DNA from: Bradyrhizobium jicamae
Lineage (GTDB): Bacteria; Pseudomonadota; Alphaproteobacteria; Rhizobiales; Xanthobacteraceae
Reading direction: 5' to 3'
Length of the DNA: 40,435 nt
NCBI RefSeq assembly: GCF_001440395.1
Contig: NZ_LLXZ01000139.1
Location: 1 to 40,435 of the forward strand
Shown here: positions 1 to 7,479 of the stretch, in pieces
Position numbering within the stretch: the stretch's first letter is position 1
Layout: the number at the start of each line of letters is the position of its first letter
Position numbers and translations under genes: made by a program
The notes under the pieces: generated by a model
What the model saw: the letters and a program-made list of their open reading frames with translations, nothing else
Databases searched by the model: none
Told to the model about the DNA's origin: nothing

Positions 1-216
1 GTGGCTCGGTGAGGAGCGAAGCGACGAGTAGAGCGCGGGCCGAAGGCATCGCCCGTATGCCATCAGCACGTTATTATCGCACTCCTCTTGCCTCGTGAGC
101 GAGGGTCCTTCCGTAGCAAACCCGAAAGTCTTAGCGACCGTGTTGCAGCGTTTCGAATGCAAACCGAATGTCCGTCATGGGGCGCCCGCGAACCTGGAAG
201 CTGACGACTCACACGG
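1..216. other. Left-edge stretch without a recognisable gene
   Basis: No reading frame on either strand has a convincing start, ribosome site or family resemblance. In related elements the genes after traF on the minus strand are usually a lytic transglycosylase or relaxase, but no such frame is visible before the window edge. Confidence 0.5.
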
Positions 217-732
217 TTAGTTCTCTCCATTCGTCCAGATCGGCAGCGCGCGGGCAATGATTGCAGAGGCCGGGAAAGGCCCGAAGTAGCGGCTGTCCAG
301 CGAATCCGAAAAGTGCCAATTCATGAGGAAGACGTCATCTCGCGCGACCACACGGCAGCCCTGCCAGATCGGGAGCGGACGGCCACGACTGTCGCGATCG
401 CGCGCCTCGCCGAATTCAATTCCATCGACCGTAATGGTGCGGCCGCTTCTGCAAACCGTTTGTTTGGGGAGTGCCAGGACGCGCTTCAGCATCGGCAGGC
501 CGCGCGGCAGATAGCCGCGTTCAGCAAGGAACGCAGCAAGCGGCTCCGGCGGCAAGACCGCGACAAGTTCGGAGACAAACAAAGTGCCGGGGGGGTGCAG
601 GCGATAGAGCCCAAGCGGGGCACTCTCTGAGACGTTCCAGACGTACAGCGGAGCGGACCTCGAATCGATCACGGATACCAGCAGGGCGACCGATCCGAGC
701 ATAGTAAGAAGCGTCGTCATCCGGTGCTTCAT
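217..732 (-). CDS. traF: TraF-like S26 family signal peptidase of conjugative transfer
   Basis: A 171-residue protein of the TraF/S26 serine protease family, which in conjugative systems matures or cyclises pilin. It has one N-terminal membrane segment at about residues 8-22. The serine motif N-x-S-x-S-A-P-L-G-L-Y follows, with the likely nucleophile at Ser37. The general-base lysine lies in M-L-K-R-V at about Lys83, and a late D-S-R-Y-F-G-P block is typical of the family. Length is normal. The start codon overlaps the end of the DUF2840 gene by four bases (ATGA), so the two are probably translationally coupled and belong to the repA operon. The catalytic set looks intact. Family assignment is strong; substrate is inferred from the family. 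Confidence 0.9.
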   Translation of the reverse strand: MKHRMTTLLTMLGSVALLVSVIDSRSAPLYVWNVSESAPLGLYRLHPPGTLFVSELVAVLPPEPLAAFLAERGYLPRGLPMLKRVLALPKQTVCRSGRTITVDGIEFGEARDRDSRGRPLPIWQGCRVVARDDVFLMNWHFSDSLDSRYFGPFPASAIIARALPIWTNGEN

Positions 733-1193
733 GGCGCAATCTTCCGCCGTTGAAGCCAGACCTGATGCCGCGACCGCGTGTAGAGCCTCGGTGCTTCTCC
801 GACGGACAGGCGGTTGTGCACATGCTGCCAGTAGTCAGTTGCTGCGTCGGCAGCATTGATTCCGAGCGCCTCCACGGCGTCGATCAATTGCAGGACCCGC
901 TCGACTTTCGGCCAGCCGGAGAGCCGCAGCAAGATGTCGCCGCCGGGGCGTACATAGGGCACGGTCGCACAACGCTGGCCTGGCGCAGCGGCTCGCAAGA
1001 TATCAATCTTCGAAACAACGGTTCCGTAGTCACTGGATGTCCAGCGCACGAAAGCGAAGATGCTCCCAGGTGCAAATGAGACGACACGGCGACGTCGATC
1101 CAGGATCTGTTCGGCTGCTACTCGGCCGAACCGAATCCAGTTCTCGATCCGCTTCTCAAGCCACAGCAGTTCGACATGTGTGAGGTCGCTCAT
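729..1193 (-). CDS. DUF2840 domain protein
   Basis: A 154-residue protein that I recognise as DUF2840, a family of unknown biochemical function found almost only in conjugative-element clusters between parA and traF. It has no signal peptide or membrane segment. A good ribosome site (GGAGGAG) lies just upstream of the ATG. The start overlaps the stop of the preceding ORF by four bases and its own stop overlaps the start of traF, so it sits in a chain of translationally coupled genes. The tryptophan-rich N-terminus and the C-terminal region Y-W-Q-H-V-H-N-R are characteristic. Family is clear; role is unknown. Confidence 0.85.
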   Translation of the reverse strand: MSDLTHVELLWLEKRIENWIRFGRVAAEQILDRRRRVVSFAPGSIFAFVRWTSSDYGTVVSKIDILRAAAPGQRCATVPYVRPGGDILLRLSGWPKVERVLQLIDAVEALGINAADAATDYWQHVHNRLSVGEAPRLYTRSRHQVWLQRRKIAP

Positions 1194-1711
1194 GCAGCTC
1201 CTCCGCCGTTATGGAGGACTTCGATCGCGGACAAGTCGCCATGTCCGACGGCCACACATGTTCCGCGTCCAAAGCACGCGATCTTCCAATGGTCGCGCAG
1301 GCCGGACGCGATCGATGATGATCTTGCTCTGCCGAATCGAAGCATAGACAGGGTGCGCCTCGCGCCCTGTTCTGCCGACTGCAGCAATCCCTTTGGAGTG
1401 CTAAACCACTGCGAAGCACGATCGGCGCCTAACTCACCAGCCGTCCAATTCGGGGGTCGCGAACCGTCATTGCTGATGCGATGGCCGGTTCGCGCCCTTT
1501 GGCGTGAGTTCACGAACACCCGCTTTCCAACAGGCTGAAAAACGCGCGCTCCCGTTAGAAAGAATCCGAAGGATTCCAGGTTAGTAAAGTTACGGCGGCC
1601 GCAACTCGTTGAGAGCCAAAACGTTTCACCCGATTTTGGTCCCCGATAACACGAGGATCGGGTCCCTGTTGGCACGTCGGTTGTAGTGCCCAATAGCACG
1701 AACTGATTCAC
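1190..1711 (-). CDS. Unknown 173-residue ORF in the slot normally held by parA
   Basis: Open for 173 codons from a GTG start that overlaps the repA stop by four bases (GTGA), ending in a four-base overlap with the DUF2840 start. Related elements carry a ParA ATPase here, but no Walker A (KGGxGKT-like) sequence is seen in any frame of this stretch. The predicted protein is rich in Arg, Ser and Gly, has no recognised domain, and uses codons less GC-biased at third positions than its neighbours. It may be an unrelated replacement gene, a scrambled parA relic, or a chance frame kept open between two coupled genes. Confidence 0.35.
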   Translation of the reverse strand: MNQFVLLGTTTDVPTGTRSSCYRGPKSGETFWLSTSCGRRNFTNLESFGFFLTGARVFQPVGKRVFVNSRQRARTGHRISNDGSRPPNWTAGELGADRASQWFSTPKGLLQSAEQGARRTLSMLRFGRARSSSIASGLRDHWKIACFGRGTCVAVGHGDLSAIEVLHNGGGAA

Positions 1712-2589
1712 AGGTTTTCCCCCGAGCGAACATTCAGAGCGCGCTTGCGCAGACGCGCCGCGATGGGATCGGCAGCAATCGGCGCAAAGGCCAGACGCTC
1801 GTCGCCGCGCAAGCCGCGCTCAATGACGAGTTGGTAGCCCGGCAACGTTTGACGACGGACAATCTCGCGCAGGTCGTAAGCAAAATGTTTGAGCGGCGAG
1901 AGGCTGCCGGATTTTGCATGGAGATGAATAAAGTCGAAGCTCCAGCCATCCTTCTGTCTGCCGCCGTGCTTGCGAACAATGCGATAAAGCCAGCGTTCCA
2001 GCCCGCCCGTCAGGTCGAAATACGCCCGGTCGATGGTGAGAACGAGCGCGTCATCAAGCACGCCGGCATAGAACCAGTCCGGCAGGATCAGCTCCAATCC
2101 ACGGGGCCGGCCGTGCACGTCGGCTGTCTCTTTCCATTCATTGATCCAGGAGAATCGATGCCGTCGCCGATCTGTCGGTTGACGGATAGACGTCATCACA
2201 GTGGTCGATTGCAGCCGGTCGAGTGCGGCCTTGAGACGGTCGTAGTCTCGAACGCTGGTGCCGCGACCGACGAAGGTCAGAATCTCATACGGCGTTGCAG
2301 CCATCAGTCGAGAGGTCTTCAATCCACCGTCCCGGGCCTGGACAATCTGCGACGCTGCCCAGATCAAGACGTCAGCGTCCCAGATGGTAGCCATGCCATG
2401 CTCGGGCACGGCTTCGACGCGAATGGCAACTTTGCCGGCCCGGAAATCAATGGGGACGACTCGCCTCGATTTGGCGAGCGAGAAGAACGGATAGGCCATC
2501 AAATCCTGCGCATCGCGCGGCGCGAGATCGCCAGGAAGCGCGCGAAAAAGACCCAGCTGCTCCCGGTCAGAGATGTGTCTGCGGTACAT
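1708..2589 (-). CDS. repA: Replication initiator protein A (RepA, RPA family)
   Basis: A 293-residue protein of the plasmid/ICE replication initiator RPA family, soluble and probably DNA-binding, which would open a replication origin on the element. Family features are the N-terminal M-A-Y-P-F-F-S-L-A-K block at about residues 31-40, the central P-Y-E-I-L-T-F segment, and the later R-W-L-Y-R-I-V-R-K-H-G-G block. Length is normal. It heads a run of minus-strand genes, the ORF in the parA slot, DUF2840 and traF, each overlapping by four bases. In ICEs such proteins are thought to support replication of the excised circle; that role is inferred here. No iterons were seen nearby. Confidence 0.88.
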   Translation of the reverse strand: MYRRHISDREQLGLFRALPGDLAPRDAQDLMAYPFFSLAKSRRVVPIDFRAGKVAIRVEAVPEHGMATIWDADVLIWAASQIVQARDGGLKTSRLMAATPYEILTFVGRGTSVRDYDRLKAALDRLQSTTVMTSIRQPTDRRRHRFSWINEWKETADVHGRPRGLELILPDWFYAGVLDDALVLTIDRAYFDLTGGLERWLYRIVRKHGGRQKDGWSFDFIHLHAKSGSLSPLKHFAYDLREIVRRQTLPGYQLVIERGLRGDERLAFAPIAADPIAARLRKRALNVRSGENL

Positions 2590-2609
2590 CGAGATAATAC
2601 CTAGCGAAT

Positions 2610-2888
2610 TCAGCGACGCGGCCGGCCGGCATACGGTATGGGCGCATGCCGCTTAGCCGGCAGCACGGTGCCTGCGCCGGGATCGGAGGTCGAAGTCTTG
2701 GCGCCGCGGTCAGCCCAGGCTTTCAGGTCCTCCAGCGCATAGACGACGCGTCCGCCGAGCTTCCGATAGGCGGGACCCGTGCCGTAGGTTCGGTGCTTTT
2801 CCAGGGTCCGGCCGGACAGACTGAGAAATCGAGCAGCTTCTGGCGTCCGCAGATATCGCTGCGGCAAGCCGGCGTTCGGATCGGGCAT
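2610..2888 (-). CDS. AlpA/excisionase-like helix-turn-helix protein
   Basis: A 92-residue DNA-binding protein with a MerR/AlpA-type winged helix at about residues 12-60. The pattern is Y-L-R-T-P-E-A-A-R-F-L, then R-T-L-E-K-H-R, then G-P-x-Y-R-K-L-G-G-R-V-V-Y-x-x-E-D-L. The C-terminal 30 residues are basic and Pro-rich. GGAG lies about nine bases upstream of the ATG. Such small proteins regularly sit just before repA in these elements and act as transcriptional regulators or excision factors. The repA start follows about 20 bases after its stop, so co-transcription is likely. Which of the two roles applies cannot be decided from sequence. Confidence 0.85.
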   Translation of the reverse strand: MPDPNAGLPQRYLRTPEAARFLSLSGRTLEKHRTYGTGPAYRKLGGRVVYALEDLKAWADRGAKTSTSDPGAGTVLPAKRHAPIPYAGRPRR

Positions 2889-2970
2889 TGGCGTGGCTCC
2901 GTGATCGTTTCGAGCGCAACCGCGTTTGGTCGTGCGTCGACGGTCACGATGGCGGAGTAGAACGGCCTAG

Positions 2971-3008
2971 GGGGATGCCGAAGATGCGGGGACGATTTTC
3001 GGCACCCC
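2971..3008. terminator. Stem-loop between the DUF2285 pseudogene and the HTH gene
   Basis: Inverted repeat TGCCGAA / TTCGGCA extended by GGGG/CCCC across a one-base bulge, with a loop of about 15 bases. It lies directly after the stop of the minus-strand DUF6499-DUF2285 gene. No T-run follows, so a terminator or processing site is a guess. Confidence 0.4.
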
Positions 3009-3012
3009 TGCC

Positions 3013-3784
3013 CTATTCCTTGCGGGATGGTGGACGAAGCAAGGCGCGATAGCCGCCACGCACCAAGGCTAAGCCAGCCTGCACCAAGCGGATGGTGCGG
3101 CTGCGCAATTCGTGCGTCTTCCAGGCGCGTTCGGGGATGCGTTTTCGGCCGAACAGCACCTCGGCGATCACGCGATAGGAGGCGCCATCTATGTGACCAT
3201 CGAGCGCTCGTAGCGCCAAGCCCAGTCGTTCGCGCCGCTGCGCCGAAAGCTGATGGAAGGGAGGTCCTGCCGGACGACCATTGATGGCGCGCCACAGCCG
3301 ATGTGAGGCATGCGCCCGGATCTCAAAATCAGGATCGAGCGCCAGTTCGGCTGCATAAGAGACACCCGGCTGCGGCGCCTCTTTCAGCCACAGATGATGT
3401 TGCGCCCCACGAATGCGCAACACGGCATACCAGCCGTCCGATGCCTGTTTGATGCTGCCCGATGCGAGCTCGGCAATGGGTAGCATCGCGCCAACACTTG
3501 GCGAGGCAGACACGTTCCGGACGATCGGCAGTACCGTGGGCAAGGCCTCGGGTGCCCAGAAGATCGTTTGTTCGTAGAAGGACCCCTGCGGGTCATGAGC
3601 GAAAGCAGACGCCCCATCTCCTTCGGAATTCGGAGGTCACCTGCCCCCCTTTCGGTCGAGCATTCCGGTAAGCCATTCGATAATTCGTACTCCGTCGGAG
3701 TGACTCCCAAGCGAAATCTGCCATCTCCCCAGATTTGATGGCATTCTGATATGTCTCCGGTGAGCGCCAGTCGATGTCAGACAC
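3013..3784 (-). pseudogene. DUF6499-DUF2285 regulator, broken by a one-base frameshift
   Basis: Two adjacent frames together make one protein of a family common in these elements. The N-terminal part (3784 down to about 3599) begins M-S-D-I-D-W-R-S-P-E-T-Y and is DUF6499, reaching R-R-R-W-G-V-C-F-R before a TGA. Skipping one base at about 3598 continues as H-D-P-Q-G-S-F-Y-E-Q and then W-A-P-E-A-L-P-T-V, in the frame of the DUF2285 part that ends at 3013 with the typical basic tail. Both halves are otherwise undamaged, so the shift is recent or a sequencing error. Family members are predicted DNA-binding regulators. If the shift is real, only separate fragments can be made. Confidence 0.8.
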
Positions 3785-3941
3785 TGCTCTGCCCCTGCCG
3801 TAAAACGATTACGGCCTATCTCTATGAATCCTGGAGTTGTTGGGGAAGTCAGCAATTGTGCATTGCGCGATGCACGCGGGCGATCACGCGTTAGCGGGAG
3901 AAATCTGTTCTCGATTGCAGATTACTGGTGGCAGATTCTTG

Positions 3942-4220
3942 CTATTTGATCGCTCCGCCGCGAAGCAAATCGCGATAGCCGTGGTCTGCCATCCACTTTG
4001 CACGCGCCAAGTGACTATCAAATGCATTGCGAGCGCGCGACGGTTCGCGATCCGGGTCGATATGCAACACGATCCGAGCAACTTCCTTCCACCCGGCGCC
4101 GTCGGCCTCGGCATCGAGAAGACGCCAATACGTCACCAGATGCTGTTCATCGTAGCTCGTCAGCACCGGATCATTCGGAGCTGCGTCGGCGACATCAGGA
4201 TCGAGGGGCGGTTTCTGCAT
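3942..4220 (-). CDS. Short DUF2285 family protein
   Basis: A 92-residue DUF2285 protein. The frame is open further upstream, but family members begin M-Q-K-P-P-L-D-P-D-V-A-D, so the ATG at 4220 is preferred. The conserved core W-K-E-V-A-R-I-V-L-H-I-D-P-D-R-E-P and the end H-L-A-R-A-K-W-M-A-D-H-G-Y-R are present. The same fold occurs in the C-terminal half of the frameshifted gene downstream. Members resemble small homeodomain-like DNA-binding proteins and are probably regulators of transfer or replication genes. It lies divergent to the XRE gene, so the operator region between them may control both. Confidence 0.82.
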   Translation of the reverse strand: MQKPPLDPDVADAAPNDPVLTSYDEQHLVTYWRLLDAEADGAGWKEVARIVLHIDPDREPSRARNAFDSHLARAKWMADHGYRDLLRGGAIK

Positions 4221-4384
4221 CGTACCCACATTAGAACGCCAAGAGTGGCTATGCCACGGTTCTGTCGCAATCCAGAGCCCCGTCCGTAATCCTGGATTTT
4301 CTTTCAAGGCTCGTTCGCTATATCGGCGACCAATCGACTAAACCTCATTGCGTTGCCGCAGATGATAGCATCCCCGGAGACGAA

Positions 4385-4415
4385 TAGGAACGATCGTTCC
4401 TAGAACGATCATTCC
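4385..4415. promoter_or_regulatory. Tandem palindromic operator upstream of the XRE regulator gene
   Basis: An 18-base perfect palindrome, TAGGAACGATCGTTCCTA (4385-4402), is followed at once by a near copy of its core, AGAACGATCATTCC (4402-4415). The two 14-base cores are 15 bases apart, placing them on nearly the same DNA face with a small offset. This is what a dimeric XRE repressor would bind cooperatively. The site ends about 20 bases before the XRE start and lies between two divergent regulator genes. Confidence 0.7.
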
Positions 4416-4436
4416 GGTTCGGGTTCCCATACCGCC

Positions 4437-4664
4437 ATGGATCTCAAAGAGATCATGGCTGTGAACCTGCGTCGAAAGCGCCACGATCTAGAAATGACGC
4501 AAGAGGAGTTGGCCGAGCGCGCAGGCCTAAGCGCCCGTTATGTCGGCGCCATCGAGCGCGGCGATGTATCAGCAAGCGTCACCGTGCTCGGACAAATTGC
4601 TGAAGCATTGGGGATCGAACCGGGAGACCTGCTCAAGAGGGCGGCGCGGCTTAGCAGATCCTAA
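4437..4664 (+). CDS. XRE-family transcriptional regulator
   Basis: A 75-residue Cro/CI-type helix-turn-helix protein occupying almost the whole chain, residues about 8-65. The pattern is N-L-R-R-K-R, then M-T-Q-E-E-L-A-E-R-A-G-L-S, then R-Y-V-G-A-I-E-R-G and L-G-I-E-P-G-D-L-L. There is no effector or dimerisation domain. It is the only plus-strand gene among the first ICE genes and probably a repressor of itself and the divergent DUF2285 gene through the palindromes at 4385-4415. No clear ribosome site precedes the ATG, so the transcript may be near-leaderless or translation may begin at the internal ATG eight codons on. Confidence 0.88.
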   Translation: MDLKEIMAVNLRRKRHDLEMTQEELAERAGLSARYVGAIERGDVSASVTVLGQIAEALGIEPGDLLKRAARLSRS

Positions 4665-4686
4665 GCCGCCCCAAGCTAGCCGCGAA

Positions 4687-4711
4687 GCGCCCCGCTGGAT
4701 GAGCGGGGCGC
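4687..4711. terminator. Bidirectional terminator hairpin between convergent genes
   Basis: Perfect 10-base stem GCGCCCCGCT / AGCGGGGCGC with a five-base loop. It lies in the 63-base gap between the convergent stops of the XRE gene and DUF736. No long T-run is present. Confidence 0.65.
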
Positions 4712-4727
4712 GGGTACTCGGCTCGAC

Positions 4728-5048
4728 TCACTCCCCGTTCTTCCGCGGCCGCGACCAGAGGAGCGTGTACCCTTCACCGCCTTCGTCGTCGAACAGGTTC
4801 GCGTAGATCGGTGCGTTGAATGAAGGATCGTCGAGCTTGAGCGAGAGGTAATCGCGGCCCTCTTGGGAGCGCTTCGACCAGGCGGCGCCAATCTCGGCCC
4901 GGCCGACGTAGATGCGGTGGCTGGGAGCGTTGTCGTTGGAGCGGTTGGTCTCTGCGACGATACGAACGCCCTTGGCCTGCAAGCTCAGGGTGACGATCTC
5001 GCCCTGGAAATCGTTGCCAACCTTCTTGAAGGAACCGATGTTAGCCAT
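4728..5048 (-). CDS. DUF736 family protein
   Basis: A 106-residue DUF736 protein, a small soluble family of unknown function that is abundant on rhizobial plasmids and ICEs. The true start is the ATG at 5048 (M-A-N-I-G-S-F-K-K), with GGAG seven bases upstream, rather than the longer open frame. Signature blocks are G-E-I-V-T-L-S-L-Q-A, R-I-Y-V-G-R-A-E-I-G-A-A-W, and D-Y-L-S-L-K-L-D-D-P-S-F-N-A-P-I-Y-A. It ends facing the XRE gene across a terminator hairpin. A broken second copy lies on the other strand at about 5467-5630. Confidence 0.9.
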   Translation of the reverse strand: MANIGSFKKVGNDFQGEIVTLSLQAKGVRIVAETNRSNDNAPSHRIYVGRAEIGAAWSKRSQEGRDYLSLKLDDPSFNAPIYANLFDDEGGEGYTLLWSRPRKNGE

Positions 5049-5242
5049 GTCACTTCTCCTGTTTGTGTTTCGAGCCCGCGACCACCGCGGCCTCGATGGC
5101 GATGGACGGGCCGAGGACGATCGGCGACGCACCCGCTCGCGGGCCGAAGCGCAGCGGAGGACGCTGTCGTAGAGACTTTCTTGCCTCGCGAGGAATGGGC
5201 GCAAGCCCAGGGGAAGAAAGTCGCGTCAACGGCGTTGCGGCT

Positions 5243-5314
5243 CAGACGATCGAGGCGAAGCCGGTCTTTGGCCAGATCAAGCCATCAAAGAGGCCACGTG
5301 CGTCCGCGTGCTGA
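5243..5314 (+). pseudogene. Possible transposase C-terminal remnant
   Basis: A short plus-strand frame reads Q-T-I-E-A-K-P-V-F-G-Q-I-K, which resembles the E-P-V-F-G-Q-I-K block near the end of IS1182/IS5-type DDE transposases. The usual R-G-F-R-R-F continuation is garbled and a stop follows. No terminal inverted repeats were found. It lies in a decayed gap of about 400 bases upstream of the DUF736 gene. The match is short, so it could be coincidence. Confidence 0.4.
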
Positions 5315-5466
5315 ACCGCAATCTCGGGAGAAGACTTGGCAAATCTCGGTTGAGTTGCACAAGAGGTGCAAACGGTTTGGCGCAGTAAGAGAAACAATTT
5401 GCCGCAAAGGGCGGTATCGTCCCTGAAAAGTCCGACCAAGAGGGGCTCGTCGTACCCCGCAGCTAA

Positions 5467-5630
5467 GTGGGCCGGACTGAAATGGACGCCGCTTGGTCGA
5501 AGCACGCCGACGAAGGCCGCGATTACCTCTCGCTCAAGCTCGGCGCCTCCTCAACGCGCCGCTTCGGGCGAACCTGTTTGACGAGGAAGGCGGCGAAGGA
5601 TCATCCCTCGCGCGTGGCCGTCATGAGAAC
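5467..5630 (+). pseudogene. DUF736 remnant, frameshifted
   Basis: The plus strand reads V-G-R-T-E-M-D-A-A-W-S-K, then E-G-R-D-Y-L-S-L-K-L, which matches the middle of DUF736. After a frame change it reads N-A-P-L-R-A-N-L-F-D-E-E-G-G-E-G, the C-terminal block. The N-terminal third is missing or unrecognisable. The intact paralogue is at 4728-5048 on the opposite strand. The remnant overlaps the 3' end of the minus-strand membrane protein gene. Confidence 0.75.
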
Positions 5631-6074
5631 TGATCGAGGCATATTGTCCGCCGATTCCAACGGACGGGTCTCCGCGAAAACGGTCAAGCGCGTCCAGGCC
5701 GTACCGCCGATGCAAACCGCGCCCAGGCAAGCGAAGGCCTCACGCCAAGCCAGCGATGGCACCCCGACCTGCGACAGGACGAACGCCACATGATAGCCAG
5801 CAGTTGCCGCGGGAACAGCGAATGCCGTCGCGATCGCGATGCGCAAGGTCCAGCATCGACTAACAGCGACGGAAACCTGACCGATCGCGAGCGTCAGCGC
5901 GCCAGAGGCCATCCCGACGAGCAGCCCGCCAACGATACCGGTGCCACTCTGAAACGCTATCATCCCGATACTCACTGCGACGAAGAACGGCAGGGCATAG
6001 ACCGCCAGCGCAAAGATCAGCCAGCAGAACAAGCCGATACCGACGGTGTTGAGGAGAAGCCCAAGGGCAAGCAT
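5601..6074 (-). CDS. Multi-pass membrane protein of unknown function from the ICE cluster
   Basis: A 157-residue hydrophobic protein. The frame is open further upstream, but the ATG at 6074 (M-L-A-L-G-L-L-L-N-T-V-G) has GGAG about nine bases before it and starts directly with the first membrane segment. About five hydrophobic stretches are visible, roughly at residues 1-20, 20-42, 45-72, 78-100 and 110-130, followed by a short polar tail. Similar proteins of unknown role accompany DUF736 and DUF2493 genes in alphaproteobacterial ICEs. An inner-membrane role linked to transfer or entry exclusion is speculation. Its 3' end overlaps the DUF736 remnant on the other strand. Confidence 0.72.
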   Translation of the reverse strand: MLALGLLLNTVGIGLFCWLIFALAVYALPFFVAVSIGMIAFQSGTGIVGGLLVGMASGALTLAIGQVSVAVSRCWTLRIAIATAFAVPAATAGYHVAFVLSQVGVPSLAWREAFACLGAVCIGGTAWTRLTVFAETRPLESADNMPRSVLMTATREG

Positions 6075-6213
6075 GGTGGTGGCTCCAAGTGCATAGATGT
6101 AACGGTCGCGCCTTCCACCACCACCGCGGCGCGACTTTGGAGATACTATCAAAACGAGGCGGAGTTGCGACGTGCAACTCCATCTTGACGGTCTTAGTTG
6201 AGCAAGACGGCGC

Positions 6214-7137
6214 TCACGCGCCGCCGAATTTCCAAACGGGGATCCCGAGGCGCTTCGCCTTGTCGGCGAGGTTGTCCTGGATTCCAGTGCCAGGGAAGTG
6301 CATGACGCCGATTGGCAGGAGTTCGAGCATGGCATCGTTACGCTTGAACGGTGCCGCCTTGGCGTGCTTGGTCCAATCCGGCTTGAAGGCGATCTGTGGC
6401 ACCTTGCGGCTGGCCGCCCATTTGGAGGCGATCAGTTCGGCGCCTTTAGGCGAGCCGCCATGGAGCAGGACCATATCGGAATGCTTGGCATGGACCTTAT
6501 CGAGTCGATCCCAAATGAGATGGTGGTCATTGAAGTCGAGCCCACCGGTGAGTGCGACCTTCGGTCCTGGCGGCAACATGATCTCGGTCTCGGAGCGACG
6601 TTTGGCGGCGATGAAGTCGCGGGAGTCGATCATCGCTGCGGTCAGCGTACGATGATTCACCAGTGATCCCGATCGGGGGCGCCAGAACGAGCCGGTGTGT
6701 GTCTCAAAGCGTTCGATGGCCTGGTCGCGGAAGAGTTCCAAGCAGTTGCGGCGCTCGATGAGTGTGATGCCCTCGGCCGTCAGGCGCTCGAGTTCGACCG
6801 ATCGCACCTCAGAGCCGTTCTGCTCGCGCTGGCTCTTCTGCTGCGCCTGTTCATTGTCGTCGAGCTGGCGTTCGATGCGGTCGACGGCACGGTGAAACAG
6901 ATTGACGGTCGACCAAAGGAGCTCGTTGAGATCCGGCACAAGCCGCGTGTCGCTCAAGGTCGCAACCAAGGCGTCGAAGATATCGGCAACCGCGCCGGCG
7001 ATTATCTTGCCCTCGGGAAGCGGTCTTGGGTCTGGCTCGTCGTCGAAGGGACGGTAGCCGAAGAGCTTCAATTCGGTGAGGACGTGGTCGGTTGGAGATG
7101 AGGCGTGCGGCGGTTCGATGTCGTCATGATCGGTCAT
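6214..7137 (-). CDS. DUF2493 domain protein (SLOG/YspA-like nucleotide-binding fold)
   Basis: A 307-residue protein. Residues about 75-145 look helical and charged, possibly coiled. The C-terminal third carries DUF2493: K-V-A-L-T-G-G-L-D-F-N-D at about 193-204, the glycine-rich L-L-H-G-G-S-P-K-G-A-E at about 224-234, and A-F-K-P-D-W near residue 250. DUF2493 belongs to the SLOG superfamily, whose members bind nucleotides or nucleotide-derived ligands. It is a regular member of these ICE clusters, between the membrane protein and the Toprim gene. Its role in transfer is not established. Confidence 0.85.
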   Translation of the reverse strand: MTDHDDIEPPHASSPTDHVLTELKLFGYRPFDDEPDPRPLPEGKIIAGAVADIFDALVATLSDTRLVPDLNELLWSTVNLFHRAVDRIERQLDDNEQAQQKSQREQNGSEVRSVELERLTAEGITLIERRNCLELFRDQAIERFETHTGSFWRPRSGSLVNHRTLTAAMIDSRDFIAAKRRSETEIMLPPGPKVALTGGLDFNDHHLIWDRLDKVHAKHSDMVLLHGGSPKGAELIASKWAASRKVPQIAFKPDWTKHAKAAPFKRNDAMLELLPIGVMHFPGTGIQDNLADKAKRLGIPVWKFGGA

Positions 7138-7265
7138 GGGAGGATGGCCTTTTTCGGGTCGGCCGCGCCCATCGCGGCCTTCGTGGCGATCACTCAGACG
7201 GCGGGCGGAGCGGGCCAGAACCCGGAGCGGAGCGGAGGGCCGAAGCGACAGCGGAGGATGGCGAA

Positions 7266-7356
7266 GGCCGGCTATTTTGTTTCGCGATGCAAAGCGCGCT
7301 GGTCAGATCGCTATCGTGTCTTCTCATCGCCTGCGCGCGGCGGAAAATAGCCGGCC
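7266..7356. repeat. 13-base inverted repeat in the gap upstream of the DUF2493 gene
   Basis: GGCCGGCTATTTT (7266-7278) is exactly complementary to AAAATAGCCGGCC (7344-7356), with 65 bases between. It sits in the 340-base gap between the Toprim gene and DUF2493, a gap with no believable coding frame. In minus-strand RNA it would form a long hairpin in the transcript ahead of DUF2493. It could equally bind a dimeric protein. Confidence 0.6.
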
Positions 7357-7479
7357 GCAGCCATTGCCGGCCCGGCCCGCTTGCCGTCCGATCGCCCTCT
7401 AGAAGGCCGTGGTCGCGTCCTCTTCCGGAAGAGGCCTCACCTATGACCGACCTTTCACGATCGATCGAACGACAGCGGC

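Noticed and set aside
1831..2604. Open frame of 257 codons on the plus strand
   Set aside because: Antisense to repA, with no protein-like motifs.
3590..3605. Programmed ribosomal frameshift in the DUF6499-DUF2285 gene
   Set aside because: No slippery heptamer or strong downstream structure is seen at the junction; mutation or sequencing error is simpler.
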